This document shows, one piece after another, positions 9,465 through 19,400 of a stretch of DNA of 64,000 nucleotides. The notes under the pieces were generated by a model. That model was not told where the DNA came from. It was given only the letters and a program-made list of their open reading frames with translations, and made no database searches. The position numbers were made by a program, and so were the translations under genes. How positions within the stretch are numbered: position 1 is the stretch's first letter; each line of letters begins with the position of its first letter. Source of the stretch: CAVPXC01 sp963709505 (GTDB lineage Bacteria > Chloroflexota > Anaerolineae > JAAEKA01); NCBI GenBank assembly GCA_963709505.1, contig CAVPXC010000005.1, forward strand, positions 186,001 through 250,000, written 5' to 3'.

Positions 9465-9485
9465 GCGCTTTGAACCTAACGATCG

Positions 9486-9519
9486 AGATTGGACCTTTCT
9501 TCCGAGAGAGGTCCAATCT
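9486..9519. repeat. 34-bp palindrome AGATTGG family, copy 2 (inverted)
   Basis: Same arms as 9431-9464 with one mismatch. The loop TCCG is the reverse complement of CGGA, so this copy is inverted relative to its partner. Confidence 0.9.
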
Positions 9520-9552
9520 AAGCTTTGAACCCGACAAACAAAGGTGATTCCC

Positions 9553-10269
9553 GTGAACAGAGATTTCCACCGCTGGTACAGCGACAACCTTGGACGCGAC
9601 ATGGAGATGCTCGTTTTTGGATACTCGGGTGCGCGTGTGCTGGTGTTCCCCACCTCAAAAGGCCGGTTCTACGAGTGGGAAGATCAGGGCATGATCCACT
9701 CGATGGCCGATCCGATTGAGCGCGGACATGTGCAGGTGTTCTGCGTCGACAGCGTCGACGAGGAGAGCTGGTATGCCCGCTGGAAGTGGTCGGGCGACCG
9801 GGCGTGGCGGCACGTGCAGTACGACAATTACATCGTACGCGAGGTAATTCCGCTCACCCAGCGCAACCCCAATCCTTTCTTGATCGTCACCGGCGCCAGC
9901 TTCGGCGCGTATCAGGCGATGAATTTCTCCCTTCGACACCCCGAGTTGGTGGGCCGCGTCCTAGCCATGAACGGCCTCTACGACATACGCGACTGGACCG
10001 ACGGGCACTATGACGACAATATCTATTTCAACAACCCCGTTGACTTTGTCAAGAACGAAAACGACCCCACGCGGCTGGCCCGGATCAACGGCATGGACAT
10101 CATCTTGACCACCAGTGAGACCGAGCCGCTGCGCGGCGCCACGGAGTATTTCTCGCAAGTTCTATGGGACAAAGGGATCTGGCATTCGCTGCGCATCTGG
10201 AACGGCTGGGCGCATGACTGGCCATATTGGAAGCAGATGATCAGCATGTATTTGAGCGGGCATGACTAA
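9553..10269 (+). CDS. Alpha/beta-hydrolase esterase-like protein
   Basis: A 238-residue cytoplasmic protein of the putative esterase (PF00756-like) type. A nucleophile elbow GASFGAYQA (GxSxG) and a likely catalytic His in GWAHDWPYWKQM are visible, together with ILTTSETEPLRG (probable acid loop). GTG 9553 is chosen as start because AAGGTGATT, an almost perfect Shine-Dalgarno, lies 5-8 bp upstream; a GTG at 9544 would overlap it. It has its own predicted promoter and may not belong to the chitobiose operon. Substrate unknown; removal of acyl groups from sugars would fit the setting but is not shown. Confidence 0.75.
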   Translation: MNRDFHRWYSDNLGRDMEMLVFGYSGARVLVFPTSKGRFYEWEDQGMIHSMADPIERGHVQVFCVDSVDEESWYARWKWSGDRAWRHVQYDNYIVREVIPLTQRNPNPFLIVTGASFGAYQAMNFSLRHPELVGRVLAMNGLYDIRDWTDGHYDDNIYFNNPVDFVKNENDPTRLARINGMDIILTTSETEPLRGATEYFSQVLWDKGIWHSLRIWNGWAHDWPYWKQMISMYLSGHD

Positions 10270-10277
10270 GTACTTCG

Positions 10278-10411
10278 TACAGCATTGCGCGAATCCGTGC
10301 CGAGTTCTATTTTATCTATGAGTCGAGGCTTTAGCCGGGTTTACGACACAAACCCGGGTAAGGCCTCGACTTATATGACAGCATCTCGGCACGGACTTGC
10401 ACAATACTGTA
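10278..10411. mobile_element. 134-bp nested palindromic element, copy A (MITE-like)
   Basis: Outer ends TACAGCATTGCGC... and ...TTGCACAATACTGTA are imperfect inverted repeats. Inside are AATCCGTGCCGAG / CTCGGCACGGA, and at the centre GAGGCTTTAGCCGGGTTT / AAACCCGGGTAAGGCCTC. A 133-bp relative lies at 38576-38708. It begins 8 bp after the esterase stop codon. No coding capacity. It could be a non-autonomous mobile element or a spread regulatory hairpin. Confidence 0.75.
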
Positions 10412-10442
10412 TTGAGTAGGCTGCGCCTCGCCCCTTGAAAGC

Positions 10443-10482
10443 AACGGACCTCCGAGGTCTTGGAAGACCTCGGAGGTCCGTT
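10443..10482. terminator. Bidirectional hairpin terminator / palindromic repeat
   Basis: A 19-bp perfect arm AACGGACCTCCGAGGTCTT, a GG centre and its complement, followed by ACTTTTTC. It sits between converging genes. The core CCTCCGAGGTC recurs at 42042-42073, so it belongs to a repeat family as well. Confidence 0.75.
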
Positions 10483-10514
10483 ACTTTTTCGCGTTTGTTT
10501 ATGAAACAGCAGAT

Positions 10515-11184
10515 TCAGTTGGCCAGAGACTTGAACACGTAGCCCCTGGTGCTAAGTTCGGCGAGGATAGTCTCCAGAGCGGCGGGAACCTGGCCGTTGC
10601 GACCTCCTGAGTTGTGCATCAGCACCACTGCACCGGGGAAGGCGCGCTTGAGCACCCTCGCCGCAATAACGTCCGAGCCGGGGCGTTGCCAGTCGCGCGT
10701 ATCGATATCCCACATCAACACTCTGTAGCCCAAGGCGCCGGCGTATACTGCTGTGTTAGCGTCAGTATGGCCATATGGCGGCCGCACCCTCATACGGAGT
10801 CGCGCCGCCACCGCGGTTGGCGATGATAATGGAAATCGAATACTCGCTATAGTTGCCGTCTTTGCGCACGACACGCAGCCGCAGCGTGTAGGGGCCATCC
10901 GGCAACAAGGTCGTGTCCAGCGACGCTAGCAACCTGGGCGCCTCCACCGGCGTCTCGCCCACGGCGATCGTGCCGGCCTGGTCGGCGACGCCGGCTGGCA
11001 GCAGATCCAGCTGCCATTTGACAAAATCGGGGTGCTGGGCAACGCCCGTGATCGCAACGGCACCGCTGACGGCGGCGCCGTTGGCCGGCGCCTGGATGCC
11101 ACCATCGTCGGCAAGCACAGCCGGTGCGAAAACGGAGGAGAGCAGGATTGACAGAATGAGAAGGATCAGGGGGCGGTGTTTCAC
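10515..11184 (-). pseudogene. Polysaccharide deacetylase (NodB type) with internal deletion
   Basis: The first 135 residues (GTG start at 11184) have a signal peptide (PLILLILSILLSSVFAPAVLA) and an Ig-like region (QAPANGAAVSGAVAITGVA). After a frame change near 10800 the text jumps to the back half of a NodB domain: RVRPPYGHTDANTAVYAGAL, WDIDTRDW, AFPGAVVLMHNSGGRNG. The front half of NodB, with the TFDDGP metal motif and the HxxxH motif, is absent from all three frames. An intact gene would be about 100 residues longer. It was probably a secreted deacetylase acting on GlcNAc-containing glycans; the copy seen here should not be catalytic unless the gap is an assembly fault. Confidence 0.7.
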
Positions 11185-11190
11185 AAAAGC

Positions 11191-11853
11191 CTACAGCTTG
11201 GCTTCTTCGAAGCAAGCAGTGACGTCGACCATGAATCCAGGTAAGAGCAGCAACTCGGCAACGGCATCACGTGCATAGACACCCTTTATCACATAGCGCT
11301 GTTCGCCTTCCGGCAAGGTGAAAACGGTGATCGTCTCGTTTATTGGGTTTACCAGCCAGTATTCCGCAATACCAGCTTGTGCGTATTCACGACGCTTGGT
11401 TTCGAAATCGCGTGATGGGTCATCTGGGCTTACGATCTCCATGACAAGATCCGCTCCATCCCAGTATGGCTCATGAATTCGATCGCGGTTCTCTTCGAGC
11501 ATGACCATGAGATCTGGCTCGCGGTATTTCCCAGCCCAGAGCCTCACTCGCAATGGAGCGAAAATCACCCGACCGAGATTCCGACGGCCGACGAACTCTC
11601 TGAGCAACTCATAGAGCCAGGCAACCACTAGCTGATGCGCATAACTTGGCATGGGCAACACCTCTACAATTCCATGCGAGAATTCCACGAGGCGGTTGCC
11701 GGACAACATCAGGTATTCTTCCTCACTCCAAGCGCCCTGATCCGGGAAAAGCTTGGCAATGTCCCACGTTGGCTCCACCCCTAAAACGACTGCTTCATTT
11801 GACGCACGCACAGACAGGCTCCTTTCAGCAGCATAAGCTCTCCCGTTTCGCAT
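11191..11853 (-). CDS. Uma2-family protein (PD-(D/E)XK nuclease fold)
   Basis: About 220 residues of the Uma2 (DUF820) family, common in Cyanobacteria and Chloroflexota. The nuclease core is visible: REPDLMVMLEENRDR (Asp), LVMEIVSPDDPSRDFETKRR (Glu and Lys), YAQAGIAEYWLVNPINETI. Also typical is WSEEEYLMLSGNRLVEFSHG near the N-terminus. Substrate and role of this family are unsettled. The start may be internal (a GTG before RASNEAVVLG) rather than 11853. It ends 7 bp before the start of the damaged deacetylase on the same strand. Confidence 0.85.
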   Translation of the reverse strand: MRNGRAYAAERSLSVRASNEAVVLGVEPTWDIAKLFPDQGAWSEEEYLMLSGNRLVEFSHGIVEVLPMPSYAHQLVVAWLYELLREFVGRRNLGRVIFAPLRVRLWAGKYREPDLMVMLEENRDRIHEPYWDGADLVMEIVSPDDPSRDFETKRREYAQAGIAEYWLVNPINETITVFTLPEGEQRYVIKGVYARDAVAELLLLPGFMVDVTACFEEAKL

Positions 11854-12162
11854 CCTACCCGACCTGGTCTCGCATTGATCCCAGACGAACGTGCAGGCAT
11901 CCGCATGCAGATCGATACCGTTACACGCTTGTATCTGCTGCTGGTCGCTCAGTTTATCATTTCATTCCTGCCTTGTCAACCCACCCTCGCACCCACTCCC
12001 GCAAACGCGAGAGCCAGATGGATGCCCACGGATATGGGCATGACGGTTGAGGACGGCGCGGGCAGGACGCAGTCCACAGGCACGACTCCGGTCCGTGCCT
12101 CCGCCAGTCCGCGGTTCTCCACTGTGCCGTTTCCCAAGAGTTGTGTAGAATGCCTTTCACGC
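11854..12162. other. Intergenic region between divergent Uma2 and ABC exporter genes
   Basis: A 309-bp spacer. It is open in the frame of the downstream exporter, but the translation is unlike any ABC N-terminus. It should hold both promoters; TAGAAT at about 12146 just upstream of the ABC start is a possible -10. No repeat or RNA gene recognised. Confidence 0.5.
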
Positions 12163-13918
12163 ATGTCCATCGCCGAGTTCACCGTCCAACGTTCCTGGCA
12201 ATCCGACCGGCGCAGCCCGCTGCGCTGGCTGTGGTCCTACGTCCGCCGCAATCCGATCTGGATCCTGGGGCTGATGTTCGGCGCGTTTGGCAATGCCGTG
12301 CTGGCGAGTGTAGTGCCCATCGAAGCTGGACGGGCGTTCAATGCCCTGCAGGCTAACCCTGACAACACCCAAGCGTTGCTTGTGGCCGCCGTCATTATCG
12401 CGGTCAGCCAGATCATCCGCGGGCTGCTCCAACTCGTCCGTAACTTCTCCGCCGAGATCATCGGCCAACGGCTGGAACGCGATGCGCGCGACGAGATCTA
12501 CGCCAGCTTGATGGGTAAAAGCATGTCGTTCCACAACTCGCACCCCACCGGCGACCTGATGGCACGCGCTACCAACGACGTGCGCGAGATCAACTTGATG
12601 TTTAACCCGGGGCTGAACTTGGTGATCGGCTCGGCTATGTTCCTGATTGTGCCGCTGATCGCCGCGCCGCGCATCGATCCAGCGCTGATTATCGCGCCGA
12701 TCGGCTACCTGGTGCTGTACGTGATCGTCACCTGGCAATACCTGCACGAGCTCAACCCCGCCACGCGTGCGGTGCGCGAGGAGTTCGGCAAGATGAATAC
12801 CGCCCTGGCCGAGGCCATCGACGGCGTCGAAGTGGTCAAGAGCACCGCCCAAGAGCCGCGCGAGACCAACCGCTTCCGCCAGGCAGTAAACGGCTGGCGC
12901 GACGCCTTCGTCCGGCAGGGCGACATCGAGGCCCGCTTTATCCAGCTTCTGCTGCTGGGGCTGCTGCAGACCGTGGCCCTGGCGCAGAGCCTGTTTCTTT
13001 ACCAGGCAGGCCAGATCAATATCGGCGACGTAGTGGCCTTCAACGGCTTGATGCTGCTCTTCGGCTTTCCCACCTTCGTCGGCCAGTTTGCCTATTCACA
13101 GGTTTCCTCCGGCCTAGCCAGCGCTCAACGCATCCTGGAGATCATCAACCAGCAAGGCAAGCTGGATGAGAACACGGGCGGCTACGCCCAGGCTATGCGC
13201 GGCGCCTTGGTGTTCGACGATGTCACCTTTTCATATGATGGCACGTCGACCCTCCAGAACCTCAGCTTTCGCGTCGAGCCGGGCCAGACCCTGGCGATCG
13301 TCGGCCAGACCGGCTCGGGCAAGAGCACGGTGGCTAAGCTCATCAACCGCATCTACGACGTCGAATTCGGGCCGCGTGCTGATCGACGGCGTGGACGTGC
13401 GCGAGTGGGACCTTGCCGCGTTGCGCCGCCAGATATCGATCATCGAGCAAGACATCTTTCTCTTCTCGCGCAGCGTCGCCGCCAACATCGCCTTCGGCTG
13501 CCAGGATGCCACGCCGCCGGAAATCGAAACGGCTGCGCACAAAGCCCAGGCGCACGACTTCATCACCGGTTTCAAGGACGGCTACGAAACCGAGGTCGGC
13601 GAGCGCGGGGTCACGCTCTCCGGCGGCCAACGCCAGCGCCTGGCTTTGGCGCGCGCCTTTCTGACCGACCCGCACATCCTGATCCTCGACAACTCGACCA
13701 GCGCCATCGACAGCGCCACCGAAGACCGTATCCAACGGGCTATCGAAGAGGCGGCCCGCAACCGCACTACGATTCTGATCACCCACCGCCTCTCGCAGAT
13801 CCGCTGGGCCGACCTGATCGTCGTTCTCAAAGGCGGCCAAATCTCCGCCATCGGCACGCACGAGGACTTGCTTCAGCAGTCGGAGGCGTATCGGGCTATC
13901 TTTGCGAGCTACGAATGA
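12163..13918 (+). CDS. ABC exporter half-transporter, degenerate-site subunit (one frameshift)
   Basis: About 585 residues: six-helix exporter membrane domain (residues about 20-310; SFHNSHPTGDLMARATNDV coupling region), then an ATPase domain with Walker A GQTGSGKST, signature LSGGQRQRLALARAF and Walker B LILDNSTSAID. The catalytic Glu after Walker B is Asn, while the signature is canonical. The partner gene at 14079 has the opposite pattern. The pair thus looks like a heterodimeric exporter with one degenerate ATP site (BmrC/BmrD or TM287/288 type). One frame break near 13360, after the Walker A segment. ATG 12163 starts at a typical exporter N-terminus. Substrate unknown; drugs or lipids are usual. 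Confidence 0.88.
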
Positions 13919-13924
13919 AGAACG

Positions 13925-14078
13925 GAGTAATTGTCAATTGTGAATTGTCAATTGACAATTGTTAATTCCCGGAGTCCGGAACCGCCTTCAGCCCTTGTGA
14001 ATTGTCACCAGCTAATGACCGATCTGGACTCAGGTCATTGACAATTCACAATTCCCAATTCCCAATTGACCATTAACC
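13925..14078. repeat. Heptamer repeats (ATTGTCA / GACAATT type) between ABC genes
   Basis: Two clusters of 7-bp units flank a non-repetitive middle: ATTGTCA / ATTGTGA / ATTGACA at about 13930-13966, and complementary units GACAATT / CACAATT / CCCAATT at about 14038-14068. Unit sequence matches the arrays at 23300, 31436 and 32368. The second cluster ends just upstream of the next ATG. Confidence 0.8.
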
Positions 14079-15909
14079 ATGTTTGCCGGCCTAGACACCA
14101 AATCCTACGACCGAAACTATAGCGACCGCGAGCTTGTGCGACGCGTGGGCGTCTATTTCGCGCGCGACCGAAAACGCTTGCTGTGGTCGGTTGTGCTCAT
14201 TATTGCGTTCGCCGTGGTCACGGCGATTCAGCCGCTCGTGGTGGCCGAAGGCGTCAACCTCCTCGGCCAGAACCCAGCGCCTGCCCTGCTGATTGCACTG
14301 GTGGCAGCTTCGCTCGCCATCGGCCTGTTCATTTGGGGAGCAAGTTGGCTACGGCGCCGGCTGCTGCAGCGAATCACCGGCATGGTCATGTCGGACCTAC
14401 GCGTCGATGCCTTCGAAGCGGTCATGAACCATGACATGTCCTTCTTTGACCAATACCGGTCGGGGCGCATCATCAGCCGCATTACCACTGACACCCAGGA
14501 GTTCTCGCAAGTGGTGGTGCTAATCACCGACATCATCGGCCAGATGCTGTCATTGGTGATCCTGGCCGTCGTGTTGTTCACGATCTCCTGGCAGCTCACG
14601 CTGGGAGTGCTTGGCATCTCGGTCGCGATCGTGCTCGTGGCCTTCAGCATGCGCAACCTGGCGCGGCGGGTAACTCGGCGGGGCTTTCGCGCCATTGCCG
14701 ACGTCAACGCTTCGATCCAAGAGGCCGTGACCGGGATCAGCGTCGCCAAGAACTTCCGCCAGGAGGCGGCGATCTACGGCGAGTTCCGCCGGGTCAACCG
14801 CCAGTCGTACGACATGAATCTGCGGCGCGGCTTCGTCTTGTCCAACGTCTTCCCCGTGCTCAACATGGTGGGCGGCGTCGGAACGGCGCTGCTTGTTTAC
14901 TTCGGAGGATTGTCCGCAGCCGCAGGCGTGATCACATTTGGCGCCTGGTACCTGTTCATCACCAGCGTAGACCGCTTCTGGTTCCCCATGGCCCAGCTTT
15001 CCGCCTTTTGGAGCCAGGTACAGGCCGGGCTGTCGGCCTCAGAGCGTATCTTCGCGCTGATCGACGCCGAGTCAACGGTGCGCCAAAACGCAGCCGTAGC
15101 AGCCCGGACGGCTGCAGTGGGGAGATCGAGTTCAAGCATGTGGACTTCCGCTACACAGCGCAGGAGCAAGTGTTGTCCGATTTCAACCTGCGCATTGCCG
15201 CAGGCGAAGGCATCGCCCTGGTCGGTCACACAGGCGCGGGCAAGAGCAGCCTGGGCAAGCTCATCGCCCGTTTCTACGAGTTCCAAGAGCGGGCAAATTA
15301 GCATCGACGGCGTCGACATCCGCGACCTGGACCTGGCAGCCTATCGCCGACAGCTCGGCATCGTCTCGCAAGCGCCGTTCTTGTTCGACGGCACCATTGC
15401 CAACAACATTCGCTACGCTCGACCCGAGGCGACTGACGAGGAGATCCTGACAATCGCCCGGCAGGTCGGCGGCGGCGAGTGGCTGGACACCCTACCCGAC
15501 GGACATGTACACGCAGGTGGGCGAGCGCGGGAATCGGCTGAGCATGGGCCAGCGCCAGCTCGTGGCCTTGATGCGCGTGCTGGTGCAGGAGCCTGCCATC
15601 TTCATCCTGGACGAAGCCACAGCCAGCATCGACCCCTTCACCGAGCAGCAGATCCAGCAAGCCATCAATTTGATCTTAGCGCGCAGCACCTCGATCGTCA
15701 TCGCGCACCGCCTCTCCACCGTGCGCGCCGTGAGCCGCATCATCGTGCTGGAAAAGGGGAGCATCATCGAGCAGGGGAGCCACAAGCAGCTCATGGCCCA
15801 GGATGGGCACTATGCGACCCTTTACGACACGTATTTCCGGCATCAATCGCTGTCTTATATCGAGCAGGTTGGGAAGCGCAGGAGGGAGCGAGCGGTGGCG
15901 GCGGTTTAG
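14079..15909 (+). CDS. ABC exporter half-transporter, partner subunit (three frameshifts)
   Basis: About 610 residues. Membrane domain with coupling segment SFFDQYRSGRIISRITTDTQ, then ATPase with Walker A GHTGAGKSS, signature LSMGQRQLVALMRV and Walker B IFILDEATASID. Here the catalytic Glu is present but the signature is LSMGQ, which complements the Asn-containing subunit encoded upstream. Frame breaks near 15100, 15285 and 15500 are needed to join the ATPase segments; the C-terminal part reads cleanly from MYTQVGERGNRLS to the TAG at 15907. It probably forms one inner-membrane exporter with the previous product. Confidence 0.88.
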
Positions 15910-15961
15910 CTATGTCATTATCACAGTCTATCAAGTAACTGACGCTGAGGAGTAGAAGACG

Positions 15962-16222
15962 ATGGGCGGATACAAATGCGAGTATTGCAAAGGTTTGGTT
16001 CAACCTCGTCTGGTCAATCGCGAGGTATTTAAACATAAGGACGGTTTTGTCATCCTGGAGAATGTGGTCATTGGTGTTTGCAAAGTGTGCGGCAATCGGT
16101 ATTACACCGCCAATTTCTTGCATACTGTGCACCAAATCGCCATAAGCAAACAGAAACCCGAACGCACCGAGAGCATCCCCGTTGCCCATCTTACCGTGCA
16201 GGGCATGGTCATCGCATCGTGA
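15962..16222 (+). CDS. YgiT/MqsA-type zinc-finger protein
   Basis: 86 residues beginning MGGYKCEYCKGLV with a second cysteine pair in GVCKVCGNRYYTANFL. The CxxC...CxxC spacing and the YY(T/S) segment are those of YgiT-type zinc fingers, the N-terminal half of MqsA-like antitoxins. No helix-turn-helix extension and no MqsR-like or DUF4258-like toxin gene is seen next to it, so it appears to be an orphan. GAGGAG at about 15948 precedes the ATG. It lies between the ABC exporter and a strong terminator. Confidence 0.75.
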   Translation: MGGYKCEYCKGLVQPRLVNREVFKHKDGFVILENVVIGVCKVCGNRYYTANFLHTVHQIAISKQKPERTESIPVAHLTVQGMVIAS

Positions 16223-16281
16223 ATGCCAGGTGCGGACATTCGTTTGAGTTTCAGACTGACCTGTACTTTTCGTAGAATCAC

Positions 16282-16319
16282 AGACCCCCTGCGAGCTGCT
16301 GGCAGCTCGCAGGGGGTCT
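16282..16319. terminator. Strong hairpin terminator
   Basis: 18-bp perfect arms AGACCCCCTGCGAGCTGC / GCAGCTCGCAGGGGGTCT around TG, followed by CTTTGC. It lies between the zinc-finger gene and the converging nuclease gene, so it can serve both. Confidence 0.8.
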
Positions 16320-16428
16320 CTTTGCATATCCGGTCCCGATTTGGACCAGTGGATCCCTCCCCTCAGTACTGAGCCCAATCCTGGCGAAAGAAGGCCGCAC
16401 AACTAGTTGGGAACGGGGACCTGCGCGC

Positions 16429-19400
16429 CTACTTCTTGTGGATCACAATTGACCCGCCGCCCAGAGGCTGATTGGCGCCGTTGTCGTAGATCACGTGGTT
16501 CTCGTTGTCGCCGTTCCAGATTTTGATACGGAAAGTGTCAGGATGCCGTCGCCGGCCCAGATCATGAACCCGTAGGTCCCTGCGCCGTTGATCCTGCCAT
16601 AGCCCTTGATCTGTGCCATGACGCCGGCCGGAGGCACGACCAGCCACTGATAGCTGGTGCTGTTGAAGCCGAAGCCTGCGGCGTTGAGACGGAAATTGAC
16701 GTTCCCCTCTGGGATACTGTCGCCTTTCTTGTATTTGGCGACGAAGCCAAAGTTCGCCTTGCCGGTCGCGGTTGGATTGGGCCGATACGCGCCTGCCGGC
16801 GAGTTGATCCAGCCGCCGCCGGTCACAAAGCCGCCGTTCGGATCGAAGACCACGACCGAGGTCGAGGCGCTGTTCGATCCGCCGTCGTCGTCGGCAACGG
16901 TCACCACGATGGCGTAGATGCCTGCCGCCGGATACGCGTAGCTGCCGCTGCACGTTCCCGCGGCAACCATACCTGCGGTTGTGGTACCGTTGCCCCAGTC
17001 GATCTGGCAGGTGTGCGTGTCGGCCGTGCCAGGATCCGTGAATGTCGCTGCCACGTTGACAGCCTTGTTGACCTGATACAGACTGCCCGGAGCCGGAGCC
17101 GTGAGCATAACTTCGGGGTCGACGTTGTTTACCGTCACCGTGGTGGCCCCAGTGGTCTCTCCTCCGTCGCCGTCCGACACACGCACGTTGACGGTAAAGG
17201 TACCGTTGTCAGGGAAGACACATGCCGCCGACCCGGCTGCCTGCGGACCGATCTCGTAGGTCAGGTCGCCGTTGCAGTCGAATTCATAGCTGAGCGGGTC
17301 AGATGGGCCTGCCGGGTCGGTCGCGACCACCGTTATCATGGCGCTAGAGCCTTCGTCAATGGGACCGTTGTTGGTCACCGAGACAATGGTTGGCGCAACA
17401 TTGGCGACAATCAGCGTTGTGTCTGCCGAAGCCGACGCGCCGAAGGCATCGATCGCCGTCAACGTGAGGGTGAATGTGCCGTCGTCCGTGCAAGTGACCA
17501 CCGTCACTGCCGCGCTGTCGTCTCCGAACGCGCATGGTGCGCCGCTGCTGTACGTCCAGGCATAGGTTATCGCTTGGCCTTCGGGATCAGTCGCCGAGCC
17601 ACTGATGCCAACGGACGCCCCCTCATCGCCCAAATACGGCCCGCCAGCATTCACATTCGGAGGCATGTTTTCCAGGTTCAGACCGACGACCACCGGATCA
17701 TGATCTGAGATGCGGAATTGATCGGGCGCATAGAGGCTAGCAACTTGCCCGGCGCTCTTGAATTCCACGTTGTAGTCCAAGACGCTGGGTTCATCAGAGT
17801 TAATATGGTAATCGCCCACGCCCGTCACTTGCGAGACGAGGGAGGTTGAACCGAGCGCGTGATCGAGGTAACCCCATTGCCCATCGAAGACATAGGAGTA
17901 GGCATCCGGACCAAGGAAGGATTCGATCAAGTTGGTGAAGCCGGCGTTCTTGATGACCGTGATCGGGTCTTCCATCGCGTAGGAGTTGTAGTCACCGAGC
18001 ATGAGGATGTCGGGATCGCCCGTGCCCGTCGGGTCGGTGGCAAACCAGTTCATCAACTCGATCGCTGCATTGACACGGACGTGATTGCAGTTGCCCTGTC
18101 CATCGCCAGCATCGGGAGAATCACAGGCAGAGCCTTTGCTCTTGAGATGATTGACATCCACGATGAAGACTGCGCTGTTGGAATTCAGTTGGAATGCCTG
18201 CGCCAAAGACGGGCGATTGCGAGGTGCGCCGTCGCCGCCGTTGACGAAGGCCACCGTATTCAGTGGAGAAGTCTGCCCAATAGGCGTAACAACCCCCGGC
18301 TTGTACAGAAGCGCAACGCGGATGGCATCCGTGCCCATGGCGTTGGTTTGCCCGGTGTTTGCATCCACGTCAATGAATGCGTAGGTACCGGGCGCTGTTG
18401 CCGCATTGAGTTGATCAACCAGGAATTGAAGCGCGCTGGCGGGACCGTAGCCATCGTTCTCGAGTTCGTTCACACCGAGAACATCAGGGTTCATTGCGAG
18501 GATCGCGGCAACGGTCTTCTGATATTGTCGCGCAAACTCAGTTGCGCTGTTCGCGCCGCGGCAATCAGCATCGGTTCCGCTTGGGAAACAACCAGGCGTG
18601 CCGGCATTGTTGTCGGCGAAGGTGTTGAAGAAGTTGAGCAGGTTCATGCCGACGACTTTTACATTGCCACCCACTGCGGGTGCAGAAGCCGGGCGCGAGT
18701 TGGCTTCAACAAAGTTGACATTGCCAGTCAATGCGCCGATTGGGCGCACACGATAAGCATTACCGCTGGCGGCATTGCCTGCCCATGTATAGGTCATTAC
18801 GCCGACGATGTTTGTAGCAGTATCACCGCCACGCAGCGTGTTCGACGCAGAGAGCGGCTGGCCGCCGCGTCCGAACACGATCGGATCAGGGTTCTGCGCT
18901 TGCGAGGCGTCGTCTAAAATGATCTTGTTCAGATTATTTTGTGCCTGTAACGCAAGTGCGGGTGCTCCGGGAGAGTACAACATTGGTTGGCTGATGCAAG
19001 CGTATTGCCCGCAGATAAGACCACCTGGTCAAAGCGTCCAAGCTGGAAATGCTCGGTCACGACCATGGTCTGCGGCAGGCGCACGAGCATGCCTTCGTAT
19101 TGTTCGAGGAAGTCAGGCGACGCGACAGGGAAGGTTACATCGGTTGGAGTCACGGCACCTGTGCCACAATTGACGATCGTTCCCACGGAGATTTGTGATT
19201 GTCCCTGGTTTTCACCAGCTGTACCGGTCACACGAACAATATCGCCGAGATTGACGGTGTTGGCATTGCTGCCTTCAAATACGAAAATGCCGTCCGATGT
19301 GCCTGGGTTGCCATCGCCAGTCGGATCCTGAATAAAGAAGCCGCGCAGAGCTGGGGAGGGACCCTCATAGTCGCCGACGACCACGCCTTCGGTGGTTTGC

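Noticed and set aside
11875..12162. N-terminal extension of the first ABC exporter subunit
   Set aside because: Open in frame but unlike any exporter N-terminus; the ATG at 12163 begins the normal family sequence.
16900..18920. Long open frames on the plus strand opposite the nuclease gene
   Set aside because: Their translations have no family resemblance and mirror the GC-rich codon pattern of the real minus-strand gene, whose motifs are clear.
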